Positions 56,742 through 64,000 of a DNA stretch of 64,000 nucleotides are shown here, piece by piece (position 1 is the stretch's first letter; each line of letters opens with the position of its first letter). The DNA is taken from contig JAKLKW010000010.1 in NCBI GenBank assembly GCA_023150455.1, positions 1 through 64,000 on the forward strand, written 5' to 3'. Below the pieces are notes generated by a model that worked only from the letters and a program-made list of their open reading frames with translations, ran no database searches and had not been told where the DNA came from. The stretch comes from Alphaproteobacteria bacterium (GTDB lineage Bacteria > Pseudomonadota > Alphaproteobacteria > JAEULC01). The position numbers and the translations under genes were made by a program.

Positions 56742-57404
56742 TTAGCCGAAAGGAGAATCGACCGCCAGCGCCGCAAGCTCGGCGCGCAGCTCGGCAACGC
56801 CCGTGCCGGCATGCGCGCTGGTGGGCATGATCACCGGATGCGCGGCGGTGTGCTTTGCCAGCTCGCGCGCCAGCGCCGCCCGCTCGCGCTCGAGCGCTTC
56901 CGGCTTCACCTTGTCGACCTTCGTGAGCACCGCCTGGTAGTTCACCGCGGCCTCGTCGAGCGCTTCCATCGTGTCGCGGTCGTGCGCGTTGGGGCCGTGG
57001 CGCGCGTCGATCAACAGGCAGACGCGCCTGAGCGTCGGGCGCCCCTTCAGGAACAGGCGCACGGTCTGGCTCCACAGCGCCGCCTTGGCCTTGCCGGCCT
57101 GGGAATAGCCGTAGCCGGGCAGGTCGACCAGCACCAGCCGCCCACCGAGCTCGAAGAAGTTGATCTGCTGCGTGCGGCCCGGCGTGTGCGACACGCGCGC
57201 CAGCGTCCGGCGCCCGGTCAGCGCGTTCACCAGGCTCGACTTGCCGACATTGGAGCGCCCGGCGAACGCGACCTCGGGCAGATCGGGCGGCGGCAGCGCG
57301 TCGAGCGTCATCGCCCCGGCGACGAAGCGGCACTCCTGCGCGAACAGGCGCCGGCCGAATTCGAGGCGCGCCGCCTGGTCGTCGGGTTGCGGGTCCGTGT
57401 CCAC
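56742..57404 (-). CDS. engB: Ribosome biogenesis GTPase EngB/YsxC
   Basis: 220 residues. The GTPase motifs are G1 GRSNVGKSS (49-57), G3 DLPGYGYS, G4 TKVDK and a G5-like TSAHAGTG. It helps assemble the 50S subunit. It lies downstream of yidC in the rpmH operon, separated by an 86-base gap that carries a palindromic repeat. Confidence 0.95.
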   Translation of the reverse strand: MDTDPQPDDQAARLEFGRRLFAQECRFVAGAMTLDALPPPDLPEVAFAGRSNVGKSSLVNALTGRRTLARVSHTPGRTQQINFFELGGRLVLVDLPGYGYSQAGKAKAALWSQTVRLFLKGRPTLRRVCLLIDARHGPNAHDRDTMEALDEAAVNYQAVLTKVDKVKPEALERERAALARELAKHTAAHPVIMPTSAHAGTGVAELRAELAALAVDSPFG

Positions 57405-57413
57405 GGGTCCTCC

Positions 57414-57473
57414 CCTTTCGACCGGCTCGAGCGTGAGGACCCTTGAGCAGCCTCACCCGGAGCTTGTCGAAGG
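57414..57473. repeat. Palindromic intergenic repeat, CTTCGAC..GTGAGG type
   Basis: Bases 57414-57438 (ending GCTCGAGCGTGAGG) form an imperfect inverted repeat with 57451-57473 (CCTCACCCGGAGCTTGTCGA then AGG). The element sits between the yidC stop and engB start inside the operon. It matches the CCTTCGACAAGCTC-type repeats common in proteobacterial intergenic DNA and the element at 63943-63998. Confidence 0.7.
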
Positions 57474-57490
57474 ATGCACGCGCAGAAGGC

Positions 57491-59215
57491 TCAGGCCTTC
57501 ACGCCGGCCTGGCGCATGATGACCCATTGCTGCGCGATCGACAGCAGGTTGTTCCAGGCCCAGTAGATCACGAGCCCGGCCGGGAACGCCGACAGCATGT
57601 AGGTGAACACGATCGGCAGCATCATGAACATCTTGGCCTGGATCGGGTCGGGCGGCTGCGGGTTCAGCTTCTGCTGCAGGAACATCGTCACGCCCATGAT
57701 CAGCGGCCAGGCGCCAATCATCAGCAGCGCCGGCGGGTGCCAGGGGATCAGGCCGAACAGATTGAAGATGGTTGTCGGATCCTGCGCCGACAGGTCCTTG
57801 ATCCAGCCGTAGAACGGTGCGTGGCGCATCTCGATCGTGACGAACAGCACCTTGTACAAGGCGAAGAACACCGGGATCTGGATGACGATCGGCAGGCAGC
57901 CGGAGACGGGGTTGACCTTCTCGCGCTTGTAGAGGTCCATCATCTCCTGGTTCAGGCGCTGGCGGTCCTCGCCGTAGAGCTCGCGCAGCCGCATCATCTC
58001 GGGCTGCAGCTTCTTCATCGCCGTCATGGACTTGTAGGACTTGTTGGCGAGCGGGAAGAAGATGAGCTTGACGATCACGGTCAGGAGCAGGATGGCGAGG
58101 CCGAAATTGCCGAGGATGCCGTAGAAGAAGTCGAGCACGAAGAAGATCGGCTTGGTCAGCCAGTAGAACCACCCGAAATCGACCGCGCGGTCGAACAGCT
58201 TGATGCCCAGCTGCTGCTCGTAGACGTCGAGCAGCTTCACTTCCTTGGCGCCGGCGAACAGATGGCCGGTCGCCTCGGCCGAGGCGCCGGGCGCCACCTG
58301 GCGCGCCGAGCCAAGGTAGTCGACCTGGTACTTGTCGGCCTTGTCGCGCACGACGTGGCGAAAATAAGCCTCCGCCCTGTCGGCCTGGTCGGGCACGAGC
58401 GCCGCCAGCCAGTACTTGTCGGTGATGCCGAGCCAGCCGCCGGTCGTGGGGAACTTCACCGCGCCGTTCTTCTCGTCCTGCATGTTGCTGTAGGTGTATT
58501 CCTGCAGCTTCCCGTCCAGCACGCCGATCAGCCCCTCGTGCAGGATGTAGAAACCGAGAACACGCGGCGTGCCCGTCCGGCTGATCAGCGCATAGGGATA
58601 GAGCGTGACCGCGGCGGAGCTCGAATTGTCCACGCGTTGCGTCACGGTCAGCATGTAGTTGGCGTCGATCGCGTAGCGGCGGGTGAACTTGAGGCCGGCG
58701 CCGTTGTCCCAGGTCAGGGTCACGGGCTGACCCGGCGTCAGCACCTCGCGGTCGGCGGTCCATGTCGTGCCCGAGTCCGGCAGCTTGGGCGCGCCGTTGC
58801 CGGGCGCCGCGGTCCAGCCGTACTCGGCGTAATAGGGTTGGCTCGTGCCCGGCGGCGACAGCAAGCGGATGCGCGGGCTGCCCGGCTCGACCGTCTCGCG
58901 GTAGTCCTTGAGCACCACGTCGTCGACCGCGCCGCCGGTGAGCGAGATCGATCCCGCCAACCGCGGCGATTCGATGCGCACGCGCTTGCTTTCGGCGATC
59001 ACCGCGGCGACATCGCGCGCCGTCGGCTGCGCCGGCGGAGCGACGCCGGGGACGGTCGGCGCGCCGGGCGCCGCCGGCGACGGCGCCTGCACCGGCTGCT
59101 CCTGCTGCTGCTGCTGTTGTTGCTGCTGGATGCGCGGCCGGTCGTAGAAATAGTGGAAGCCCAGCACGATCGCGATCGACAGCGCGATCGCCAGGAACAG
59201 GTTCTTTTGGTCCAT
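57491..59215 (-). CDS. yidC: Membrane protein insertase YidC
   Basis: 574 residues. The N-terminal signal-anchor helix (5-24) is followed by a run of nine glutamines (30-38) and a Pro/Ala linker. A periplasmic beta-supersandwich domain (~60-340) precedes the conserved five-helix insertase core (~355-570: GLAILLLTVIVKLIFFPLANKSYKSM, CLPIVIQIPVFFALYKVL). It inserts inner-membrane proteins with or without SecYEG. The upstream yidD stop and this ATG share one base. Confidence 0.97.
   Translation of the reverse strand: MDQKNLFLAIALSIAIVLGFHYFYDRPRIQQQQQQQQQEQPVQAPSPAAPGAPTVPGVAPPAQPTARDVAAVIAESKRVRIESPRLAGSISLTGGAVDDVVLKDYRETVEPGSPRIRLLSPPGTSQPYYAEYGWTAAPGNGAPKLPDSGTTWTADREVLTPGQPVTLTWDNGAGLKFTRRYAIDANYMLTVTQRVDNSSSAAVTLYPYALISRTGTPRVLGFYILHEGLIGVLDGKLQEYTYSNMQDEKNGAVKFPTTGGWLGITDKYWLAALVPDQADRAEAYFRHVVRDKADKYQVDYLGSARQVAPGASAEATGHLFAGAKEVKLLDVYEQQLGIKLFDRAVDFGWFYWLTKPIFFVLDFFYGILGNFGLAILLLTVIVKLIFFPLANKSYKSMTAMKKLQPEMMRLRELYGEDRQRLNQEMMDLYKREKVNPVSGCLPIVIQIPVFFALYKVLFVTIEMRHAPFYGWIKDLSAQDPTTIFNLFGLIPWHPPALLMIGAWPLIMGVTMFLQQKLNPQPPDPIQAKMFMMLPIVFTYMLSAFPAGLVIYWAWNNLLSIAQQWVIMRQAGVKA
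59102..59128 (-). repeat. CAG/CAA trinucleotide tract inside yidC
   Basis: Nine consecutive glutamine codons (mostly CAG, some CAA) encode Q30-Q38 of YidC, just after the signal anchor. The tract could vary in length by slippage; the mixture of CAG and CAA codons would dampen that. Confidence 0.85.
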
Positions 59216-59508
59216 CAGCGGACGTGCTCCACCTTGCTGGTCTCGCTGCAACGGCAGCCGCGATGCACGCCGAAACGGAAGGGCGGGCGCTCGGGCACGG
59301 GGTCGTAGCCCCACCCGCCCCAGGGATGGCAGCGCATCAGCCGCGCCGCGGCGAGCCATCCGCCGGCGAGCGCGCCGTGACGCCCGATCGCCTCGCAGGC
59401 GTATTCCGAGCAGCTCGGCGCATAGCGGCAATTGACGCCGAGAACGGGCGCCACCGTCCATTGATAGGCGCGGATCAGCCCGCGCAGCACCAGGACAACT
59501 GGGTTCAT
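59215..59508 (-). CDS. yidD: Membrane protein insertion efficiency factor YidD
   Basis: 97 residues. [18 protein letters not shown] and [17 protein letters not shown] are the strongly conserved YidD (DUF37) motifs with three cysteines. It is a small peripheral protein assisting YidC. Its start overlaps the rnpA stop (ATGA) and its stop shares one base with the yidC ATG. Confidence 0.96.
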   Translation of the reverse strand: MNPVVLVLRGLIRAYQWTVAPVLGVNCRYAPSCSEYACEAIGRHGALAGGWLAAARLMRCHPWGGWGYDPVPERPPFRFGVHRGCRCSETSKVEHVR

Positions 59509-59885
59509 CGCGTCGAAGCTTCCTCGCCGCGCCAATGGCCAAGCCGGCGCAGCGCCATCTCGAGATCCTCGACCAGCTGCGGCCATGGCCGCGTCGCCGT
59601 CTCGCGTCGCGCCACCAGGACATAGTCGTGCCCCGCGGCGCCGTGCCGGGCCAGGACCTGGCGCGCCAGGGCCCTCAAGCGCCGGCGCGCGCGATTGCGT
59701 TCCACCGCACCCCCGACCTTGCGGCTGGCCGTGAGGCCCAGGCGGATGGCGGCGTGGGCACCATCGGCTTCGTCGACGCGGCGCCAAGCCTGCACGACCA
59801 TGCCGGGCGATGCCGCGCGCCGGCCGCGCTCGGCCACGCGCAGGAACTCCGGCCGGCGCGTCAATCGCCCGACCGGCGCGGTCAT
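59505..59885 (-). CDS. rnpA: Ribonuclease P protein component
   Basis: 126 residues, basic. [16 protein letters not shown] at the start and the RNR box [18 protein letters not shown] are the RnpA signatures. It binds the RNase P RNA to process pre-tRNA 5' ends. It lies between rpmH and yidD as in most bacteria. Confidence 0.96.
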   Translation of the reverse strand: MTAPVGRLTRRPEFLRVAERGRRAASPGMVVQAWRRVDEADGAHAAIRLGLTASRKVGGAVERNRARRRLRALARQVLARHGAAGHDYVLVARRETATRPWPQLVEDLEMALRRLGHWRGEEASTR

Positions 59886-59914
59886 CGTCGGCGCTTACGT
59901 CGGCTAAAGGGAGG

Positions 59915-60049
59915 TCAGGCCGACAGGCGCTTGCGGCCCCTGGACCGCCGCGCGGCCAGTACCTTGCGCCCGCCCTTGGTCGCCAGACGCGCCCGGAATC
60001 CGTGGCGGCGCTTGCGGACGAGTTTGCTGGGCTGGTAGGTGCGCTTCAC
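59915..60049 (-). CDS. rpmH: Ribosomal protein L34
   Basis: 44 residues ([18 protein letters not shown] opening), typical length and highly basic. The start is a GTG at 60049, unusual for L34; GGAG lies about 10 bases upstream. It is the first gene of the rpmH-rnpA-yidD-yidC-engB-argB-SDR run. A strong promoter lies 40-70 bases upstream. Confidence 0.97.
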   Translation of the reverse strand: MKRTYQPSKLVRKRRHGFRARLATKGGRKVLAARRSRGRKRLSA

Positions 60050-60089
60050 GACCAGGCACTCCGATCGGGGACTACTGGAAAACCGGGCG

Positions 60090-60118
60090 CTTATACGGGC
60101 TGGTGCGGGCGAAGTCAA
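60090..60118 (-). promoter_or_regulatory. Sigma-70-type promoter of the rpmH operon
   Basis: Read on the minus strand, the -35 box is TTGACT (60118-60113) and the -10 box TATAAG (60095-60090), with a 17-base spacer. The expected transcript start near 60083 gives a leader of about 34 bases before the rpmH GTG. This is the best match to a housekeeping promoter that I found in the window. Confidence 0.75.
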
Positions 60119-60283
60119 TGAAAAGGCCTGCCGGCAAAAGCCTTTATCTTGAAACGGGATAAGGCGGCACGCGCGGCCCTGGCGGCGGCCCCGGCGCCCG
60201 GCTAGTGTCGCAGGAGCGTGATTGGCCGGCCCGGCGTTCAAAAGGTTAGATCGACGGGCGAAAAACAGCGGAGCTTCGAAGCC

Positions 60284-61024
60284 ATGGGCCGCGCGGTCCG
60301 CAACCTTGCCGACGGCCGGTCCAAGACGGCGATGGCGTGGCTCAAGCGCCTGTGGCCGCTGCTGCTGCTGGCGGCCGGTTTCGCGCTGTTCGTGGGGCTC
60401 AGGCTCGACCGCTACGTCAGCTTCGCCGCGCTGAAGGAGCATCGCGACCTGCTCTTGGACCTGGTGGCGCGGCACCGCACCGCGATGGCCGTCGGGTTCG
60501 TCGCCGTCTACACGCTGTGCGTGACGTTCTCGCTGCCCGTGTCGCTGGTCATGACGATCACGGCGGGGTTCCTGTTCGGCCAGTTGCTGGGCTCGGTCCT
60601 CGTGATCATCGGCGCGACGGCCGGGGCGACCGGGGTCTTCCTGGCCGCGCGCACCGCGTTCGGCGACAGCCTGTGCCGGCGTGCCGGCCCGTGGCTGAAG
60701 AAGATGGAATCCGGCTTCAAGGAGAATGCGATCTCCTACCTGATGGTGCTGCGCCTGATCCCCATCTTCCCCTTCTTTGCCGTCAACCTGGTCCCGGCGA
60801 TGCTCGGCATGTCGCTGCGCGACTTCGTGCTGGCTACCTTCATCGGCATCATCCCGGGATCGTTCGTCTTCACCTCGGTGGGCGTGGGCCTGGGCAGCGT
60901 GTTCGACGCCGGCGAGGAGTTCACCGCCTCCAGCGTGCTGACCCCCAGGGTGATGCTGGCGCTGGCCGGACTGGCCTGCTTGGCGCTGCTGCCGGTGGTG
61001 TATAAGAAGCTCAAGCGACGCTGA
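60284..61024 (+). CDS. TVP38/TMEM64 family (DedA/SNARE-associated-like) membrane protein
   Basis: 246 residues with five to six hydrophobic segments. The conserved core [21 protein letters not shown] and [24 protein letters not shown] carries the family's re-entrant motif with Arg and Pro. Related DedA proteins are thought to move lipids or protons. GGAG lies 10 bases before ATG 60284; 60332 is an alternative. It precedes the flavin disulfide reductase gene by 43 bases, a recurring pair. Confidence 0.92.
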   Translation: MGRAVRNLADGRSKTAMAWLKRLWPLLLLAAGFALFVGLRLDRYVSFAALKEHRDLLLDLVARHRTAMAVGFVAVYTLCVTFSLPVSLVMTITAGFLFGQLLGSVLVIIGATAGATGVFLAARTAFGDSLCRRAGPWLKKMESGFKENAISYLMVLRLIPIFPFFAVNLVPAMLGMSLRDFVLATFIGIIPGSFVFTSVGVGLGSVFDAGEEFTASSVLTPRVMLALAGLACLALLPVVYKKLKRR

Positions 61025-61067
61025 GTCCCGCCCGCCGTTCCCGTCCTGGCCTTCTTGGGAGTCCTCG

Positions 61068-62483
61068 ATGCTGTCCGTCGACCTGTGCGTGATCGGCGCC
61101 GGTTCCGGCGGCTTGACCGTTGCCGCCGGCGCCTCGCAGATGGGGGCGAGCGTCGTGCTGATCGAGCGCGCGCGGATGGGCGGCGACTGCCTGAACTACG
61201 GCTGCGTGCCGTCGAAGGCGCTGCTGGCCGCGGCCAAGGCGGCGGAGGCGATGCGACGCGCCGACCGCCTGGGCGTCGAACGGCACGAGCCGCGCATCGA
61301 CTTCGCCGGCGTCATGGCGCATGTGCAGGACGTGATCGATGCCATCGCGCCGCACGACAGCCAGGAACGCTTCGAAGGCCTGGGCGTGCGCGTGATCCGC
61401 GCCCAGGCGCGCTTCGTCGGTTCGGACCGCGTCGAGGCCGGCGGCGAGACGATCCGCGCCAAACGCTTCGTCATCGCGACGGGATCCTCGCCTGCCGTGC
61501 CGCCGATCCCCGGCCTCGACACGGTGCCGTACCTGACCAACGAGACGCTGTTCGAGAACATGGTGAAGCCGGCGCACCTGCTGGTGGTCGGCGGCGGGCC
61601 GATCGGGCTGGAGATGGCGCAGGCCCATCGCCGGTTGGGCGCCGCGGTCACGGTGATCGAGAAGGACGCGCTGCTGCCGAAGGACGACCCCGAGCTGGTC
61701 GACGTGCTGCGGGCGCGCCTGCTCGCCGAAGGCGTGAGCCTGCTGGAGGGGGCCGAGCTCGCGCGGGTCGAGCCGACGCCGAGCGGCCTGGCCGCGATCG
61801 TGCGGCGGCAGGGTGGTGAGATCAGGCTCGCAGGCTCGCACCTGCTGGTCGCCGTCGGCCGGCAGCCCAACACGCAGGGCCTCGATCTGAACGCCGCGGG
61901 CGTGACCGCCGGGCCGAGGGGCATCGAGACCGATGCGCGGCTGCGCACGCGCAACCGGCGGATCTACGCCGTCGGCGACGTCAACGGGCGCTTTCCCTTC
62001 ACCCACATGGCGTCCTATCATGCGGGGATCGTGCTGCAAAACGCGCTGTTCCGGCTGCCGGCAAGGGTGGATGATCGCGCCGTGCCGTGGGTAACGTACA
62101 CCGATCCCGAGCTCGCGCAGGTCGGGCTCGCCGAGCCGGCCGCGCGCCAGCGCCATGGCCGGATCGAGGTGCTGCGCTGGTCGTTCCACGAGGTCGACCG
62201 CGCGCAGGCCGAGCGCGAGACGGACGGCTTCGCCAAGGCGATCCTCGACCGGCGCGGCCGCATCCTGGGCGCCTCGATCGTCGGCGCGCATGCCGGCGAG
62301 GCGCTGCAGCCCTGGTGCCTGGCGATCGCCAACGGCCTCGACATCAAGGCGATGGCAGGGGTGATCGCGCCCTATCCGACCTTCAGCGAGATCAACAAGC
62401 GCGTGGCCGCGAGCCACTTCACGCCGAAGCTGTTCAATGACCGCGTGCGCAGGATCGTGCGGCTGCTGATGAGGTTCGCTTGA
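61068..62483 (+). CDS. FAD-dependent pyridine nucleotide-disulfide oxidoreductase (mercuric reductase/dihydrolipoyl dehydrogenase-like)
   Basis: 471 residues. The FAD motif [12 protein letters not shown] (11-22), redox disulfide [13 protein letters not shown] (C42 and C47), NAD motif [10 protein letters not shown] and second FAD motif YAVGDVNG are intact. The C-terminal dimerisation domain has [10 protein letters not shown]. The catalytic His-Glu of lipoamide dehydrogenase (HAHPT-E) is replaced by APYPTFSE, so a different acceptor is expected. It lacks the MerA N-terminal domain. Its stop overlaps the TTG start of the kinase gene. Confidence 0.92.
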   Translation: MLSVDLCVIGAGSGGLTVAAGASQMGASVVLIERARMGGDCLNYGCVPSKALLAAAKAAEAMRRADRLGVERHEPRIDFAGVMAHVQDVIDAIAPHDSQERFEGLGVRVIRAQARFVGSDRVEAGGETIRAKRFVIATGSSPAVPPIPGLDTVPYLTNETLFENMVKPAHLLVVGGGPIGLEMAQAHRRLGAAVTVIEKDALLPKDDPELVDVLRARLLAEGVSLLEGAELARVEPTPSGLAAIVRRQGGEIRLAGSHLLVAVGRQPNTQGLDLNAAGVTAGPRGIETDARLRTRNRRIYAVGDVNGRFPFTHMASYHAGIVLQNALFRLPARVDDRAVPWVTYTDPELAQVGLAEPAARQRHGRIEVLRWSFHEVDRAQAERETDGFAKAILDRRGRILGASIVGAHAGEALQPWCLAIANGLDIKAMAGVIAPYPTFSEINKRVAASHFTPKLFNDRVRRIVRLLMRFA

Positions 62484-63937
62484 AGCGCCCGTATCTCCAT
62501 CTTCCGCATCTGGCGCTGCCGCCCTGGACCAGGGGCCTGTCGGCGCGGCTGCTCTTGCTGACCATTGCCTTCGTGATGCTGGCCGAGGTGCTGATCTACC
62601 TGCCGTCGATCGCGCGGTTCCGCCGCGACTACCTCGAGGTACGGCTTTCCAACGCGCACCTGGCGATCCTGGCCCTGGAAGCGACCAACGCCGCGACGGT
62701 CGGGCCGCTGCTGACGCAGCGCCTGCTCGACCACGCCGAGGCGAGCGCCATCGCCATCCGCGCGCCGGGGCAGGGCACGGTGATGCTGATGCAGGACCGC
62801 GTGCCGAACCCCGATGCCATCGTCGATCTACGGGACGAACCCTGGTACGGGCAGATCGGCGACTCGCTGCGCACGCTGGCGAACGACGAGCCGCGCACGC
62901 TGCGCGTGATCGGCGAGTCCTCCAAGGCGCCGGGCGTCGTGGTGGAAGTGCTGATGCGCGAGGCGCCGCTCCGGCGGCAGATGATCGGCTACTCGCAGCG
63001 CATCCTGGCACTGTCGATCGCCATCTCGCTGATCACGGCCGGGCTGGTGTTCGCGGCCCTGCAGATGATGATGGTGCGCCCGATGCGCCGGCTGACCGAC
63101 AGCATGGTCGCCTTCCGCGCCGACCCCGAGAACCCGGCAACCGCGGTCGCGCCGAGCCGTCGCACCGACGAGATCGGCGTGGCCACGCGCAACCTGGCCG
63201 AGATGCAGTCCGGCCTCCTGGGCGCGCTGCGACAGAAGGCGCACCTGGCGGCGCTGGGCGAGGCCGTGGGGAAGATCAACCACGACCTGCGCAACATCCT
63301 GTCGACGGCGCGGCTGGTCTCGGACCGGCTGACCGCGAGCGCCGACCCCTATGTGCGCAAGACCGCGCCGGTCCTGCTCGACGCGATCGACAAGGCGGTC
63401 GAACTCTGCTCGCGCACGCTCGAGTTCACGCGCGAGGAGCAGCCGGCGCCGCGCCGCGCGCGCTTCGGCCTGCGCGACCTGGTCGAGGAGGTCGTCGCCG
63501 GCCTGGCGCCCGCCGCGGTGGGAACGCGCTGGGTCAACGACATCGACCCGGCGCTGCAGGTCGTGGCCGACCGCGACCAGCTCTATCGCGTGATCTCGAA
63601 CCTCGCGCGCAACGCCATGGAAGCGGGCGCCGGGCGCATCGCGATCGGCGGGGCGCGCGGCGAGGGCCGCATCGCCATCGTCGTCTCCGACGACGGGCCC
63701 GGCATCGCGCCGGCGGCGCGCGAGCGGCTGTTCAAGGCCTTCGCCGCCTCGACCCGGCGCGGCGGATCGGGGCTCGGCCTCGCCATCGCGCGCGAGATCG
63801 CCCGCGCGCATGGCGGCGACGTCGTGCTGCAGGATACCGGCCCGGGCGGCACGCGCTTCCGCATCGAGCTGCCGGAAACCGAGGCCGACGCCGCCGCGTC
63901 CTCGGCGCAGCCCTTGTCGCAACGCGCGGTTTCCTGA
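62480..63937 (+). CDS. Membrane sensor histidine kinase
   Basis: 485 residues. The first helix is at ~20-42, a periplasmic sensor domain at ~45-170, the second helix at ~173-195 and HAMP at ~197-255. The H-box GKINHDLRNIL has phospho-acceptor H268. The HATPase domain (~365-480) has NLARNAMEAG (N-box), DDGPGIA (G1) and GGSGLGLAIA (G2). The start is a TTG overlapping the upstream stop (TTGA) with GAGG before it. No response regulator follows in the window. The signal is unknown; a link to the reductase and TVP38 protein is positional. Confidence 0.9.
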   Translation: MKRPYLHLPHLALPPWTRGLSARLLLLTIAFVMLAEVLIYLPSIARFRRDYLEVRLSNAHLAILALEATNAATVGPLLTQRLLDHAEASAIAIRAPGQGTVMLMQDRVPNPDAIVDLRDEPWYGQIGDSLRTLANDEPRTLRVIGESSKAPGVVVEVLMREAPLRRQMIGYSQRILALSIAISLITAGLVFAALQMMMVRPMRRLTDSMVAFRADPENPATAVAPSRRTDEIGVATRNLAEMQSGLLGALRQKAHLAALGEAVGKINHDLRNILSTARLVSDRLTASADPYVRKTAPVLLDAIDKAVELCSRTLEFTREEQPAPRRARFGLRDLVEEVVAGLAPAAVGTRWVNDIDPALQVVADRDQLYRVISNLARNAMEAGAGRIAIGGARGEGRIAIVVSDDGPGIAPAARERLFKAFAASTRRGGSGLGLAIAREIARAHGGDVVLQDTGPGGTRFRIELPETEADAAASSAQPLSQRAVS

Positions 63938-63942
63938 TAGTC

Positions 63943-63998
63943 CTTCGACAGGCTCGGGATGAGGAGAAACGACAAGCCTCGTGCTGCGCCTGTCGAAG
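63943..63998. repeat. Palindromic intergenic repeat, CTTCGACAGGC type
   Basis: CTTCGACAGGC (63943-63953) pairs exactly with GCCTGTCGAAG (63988-63998). Its interior includes GGGATGAGG and GACAAGCCTC. It follows the histidine kinase stop and reaches the window end, so a downstream partner half may continue. It is related to the elements at 16386-16514 and 57414-57473. Confidence 0.7.
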
Positions 63999-64000
63999 CA

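Noticed and set aside
61068-62483. Naming the disulfide oxidoreductase gene merA or lpd
   Set aside because: It lacks the MerA heavy-metal N-terminal domain and the C-terminal Cys pair, and the lipoamide dehydrogenase His-Glu motif is altered, so neither name is justified.

Overview
The window is a gene-dense, high-GC stretch of bacterial chromosome. Gene content and order point to an alphaproteobacterium, probably of the Rhodospirillales or Reyranella-like type. The evidence is the block rpmH-rnpA-yidD-yidC-engB-argB, the nearby dapD-dapE-truA-fmt-def genes, a DUF2336 protein, a PAS_5-type protein, many GTG/TTG starts and many ATGA-type stop/start overlaps. The genus is an inference. No rRNA, tRNA, CRISPR array, transposase or phage gene was seen. 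No gene-free gap exceeds 300 bases; the longest, about 285 bases at 22367-22651, holds a GC-rich hairpin.

Layout. 1-8.7 kb: the start of a PagL-like lipid A deacylase gene, a SafE/TauE-like membrane protein with SCO (probable copper/oxidase assembly), a lone cobB, a YgjP-like metallopeptidase, a Bcr/CflA pump, YciI, penicillin-binding protein 1A and CinA. 8.7-17.3 kb: cupin, AhpD-like protein and its divergent MocR regulator, acetoacetyl-CoA synthetase with a histone-H1-like tail, twin EamA transporters, a Rieske oxygenase and an SDR. 17.3-28.6 kb: DUF2817-gnd-gntK operon ending in a perfect 29-bp inverted repeat, TPR protein, RidA, MlaC, a divergent MarR/MFS pair, a Cys-rich secreted protein, pyruvate kinase, MFS and GST.

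28.6-35.5 kb (minus strand) is a compact catabolic locus. It holds a TIM-barrel protein, an AraM-type glycerol-1-phosphate dehydrogenase, a DeoR regulator, and a binding protein, ATPase and double-length permease of the Fe3+/2-aminoethylphosphonate class. TGTTGT/ACAACA palindromes lie upstream of both the enzyme half and the transporter half, so the six genes look like one regulon for a phosphorylated small molecule.

35.6-43.3 kb (minus strand): a 990-residue secreted cytochrome that joins a cytochrome P460-like domain, with the cross-linking lysine apparently kept, to five further c-haem motifs. This is the most unusual gene in the window. Upstream of it lie a GT41/SPINDLY glycosyltransferase, NfeD, stomatin and RmuC.

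43.3-64 kb: housekeeping genes (def, fmt, truA, dapE, dapD, argB, engB, yidC, yidD, rnpA, rpmH). Set among them are a GGDEF-DUF2336-LigB chain, an isolated soxA-soxX pair and, at the end, a TVP38-flavin disulfide reductase-histidine kinase operon. Several families of palindromic intergenic repeats are scattered through the window.
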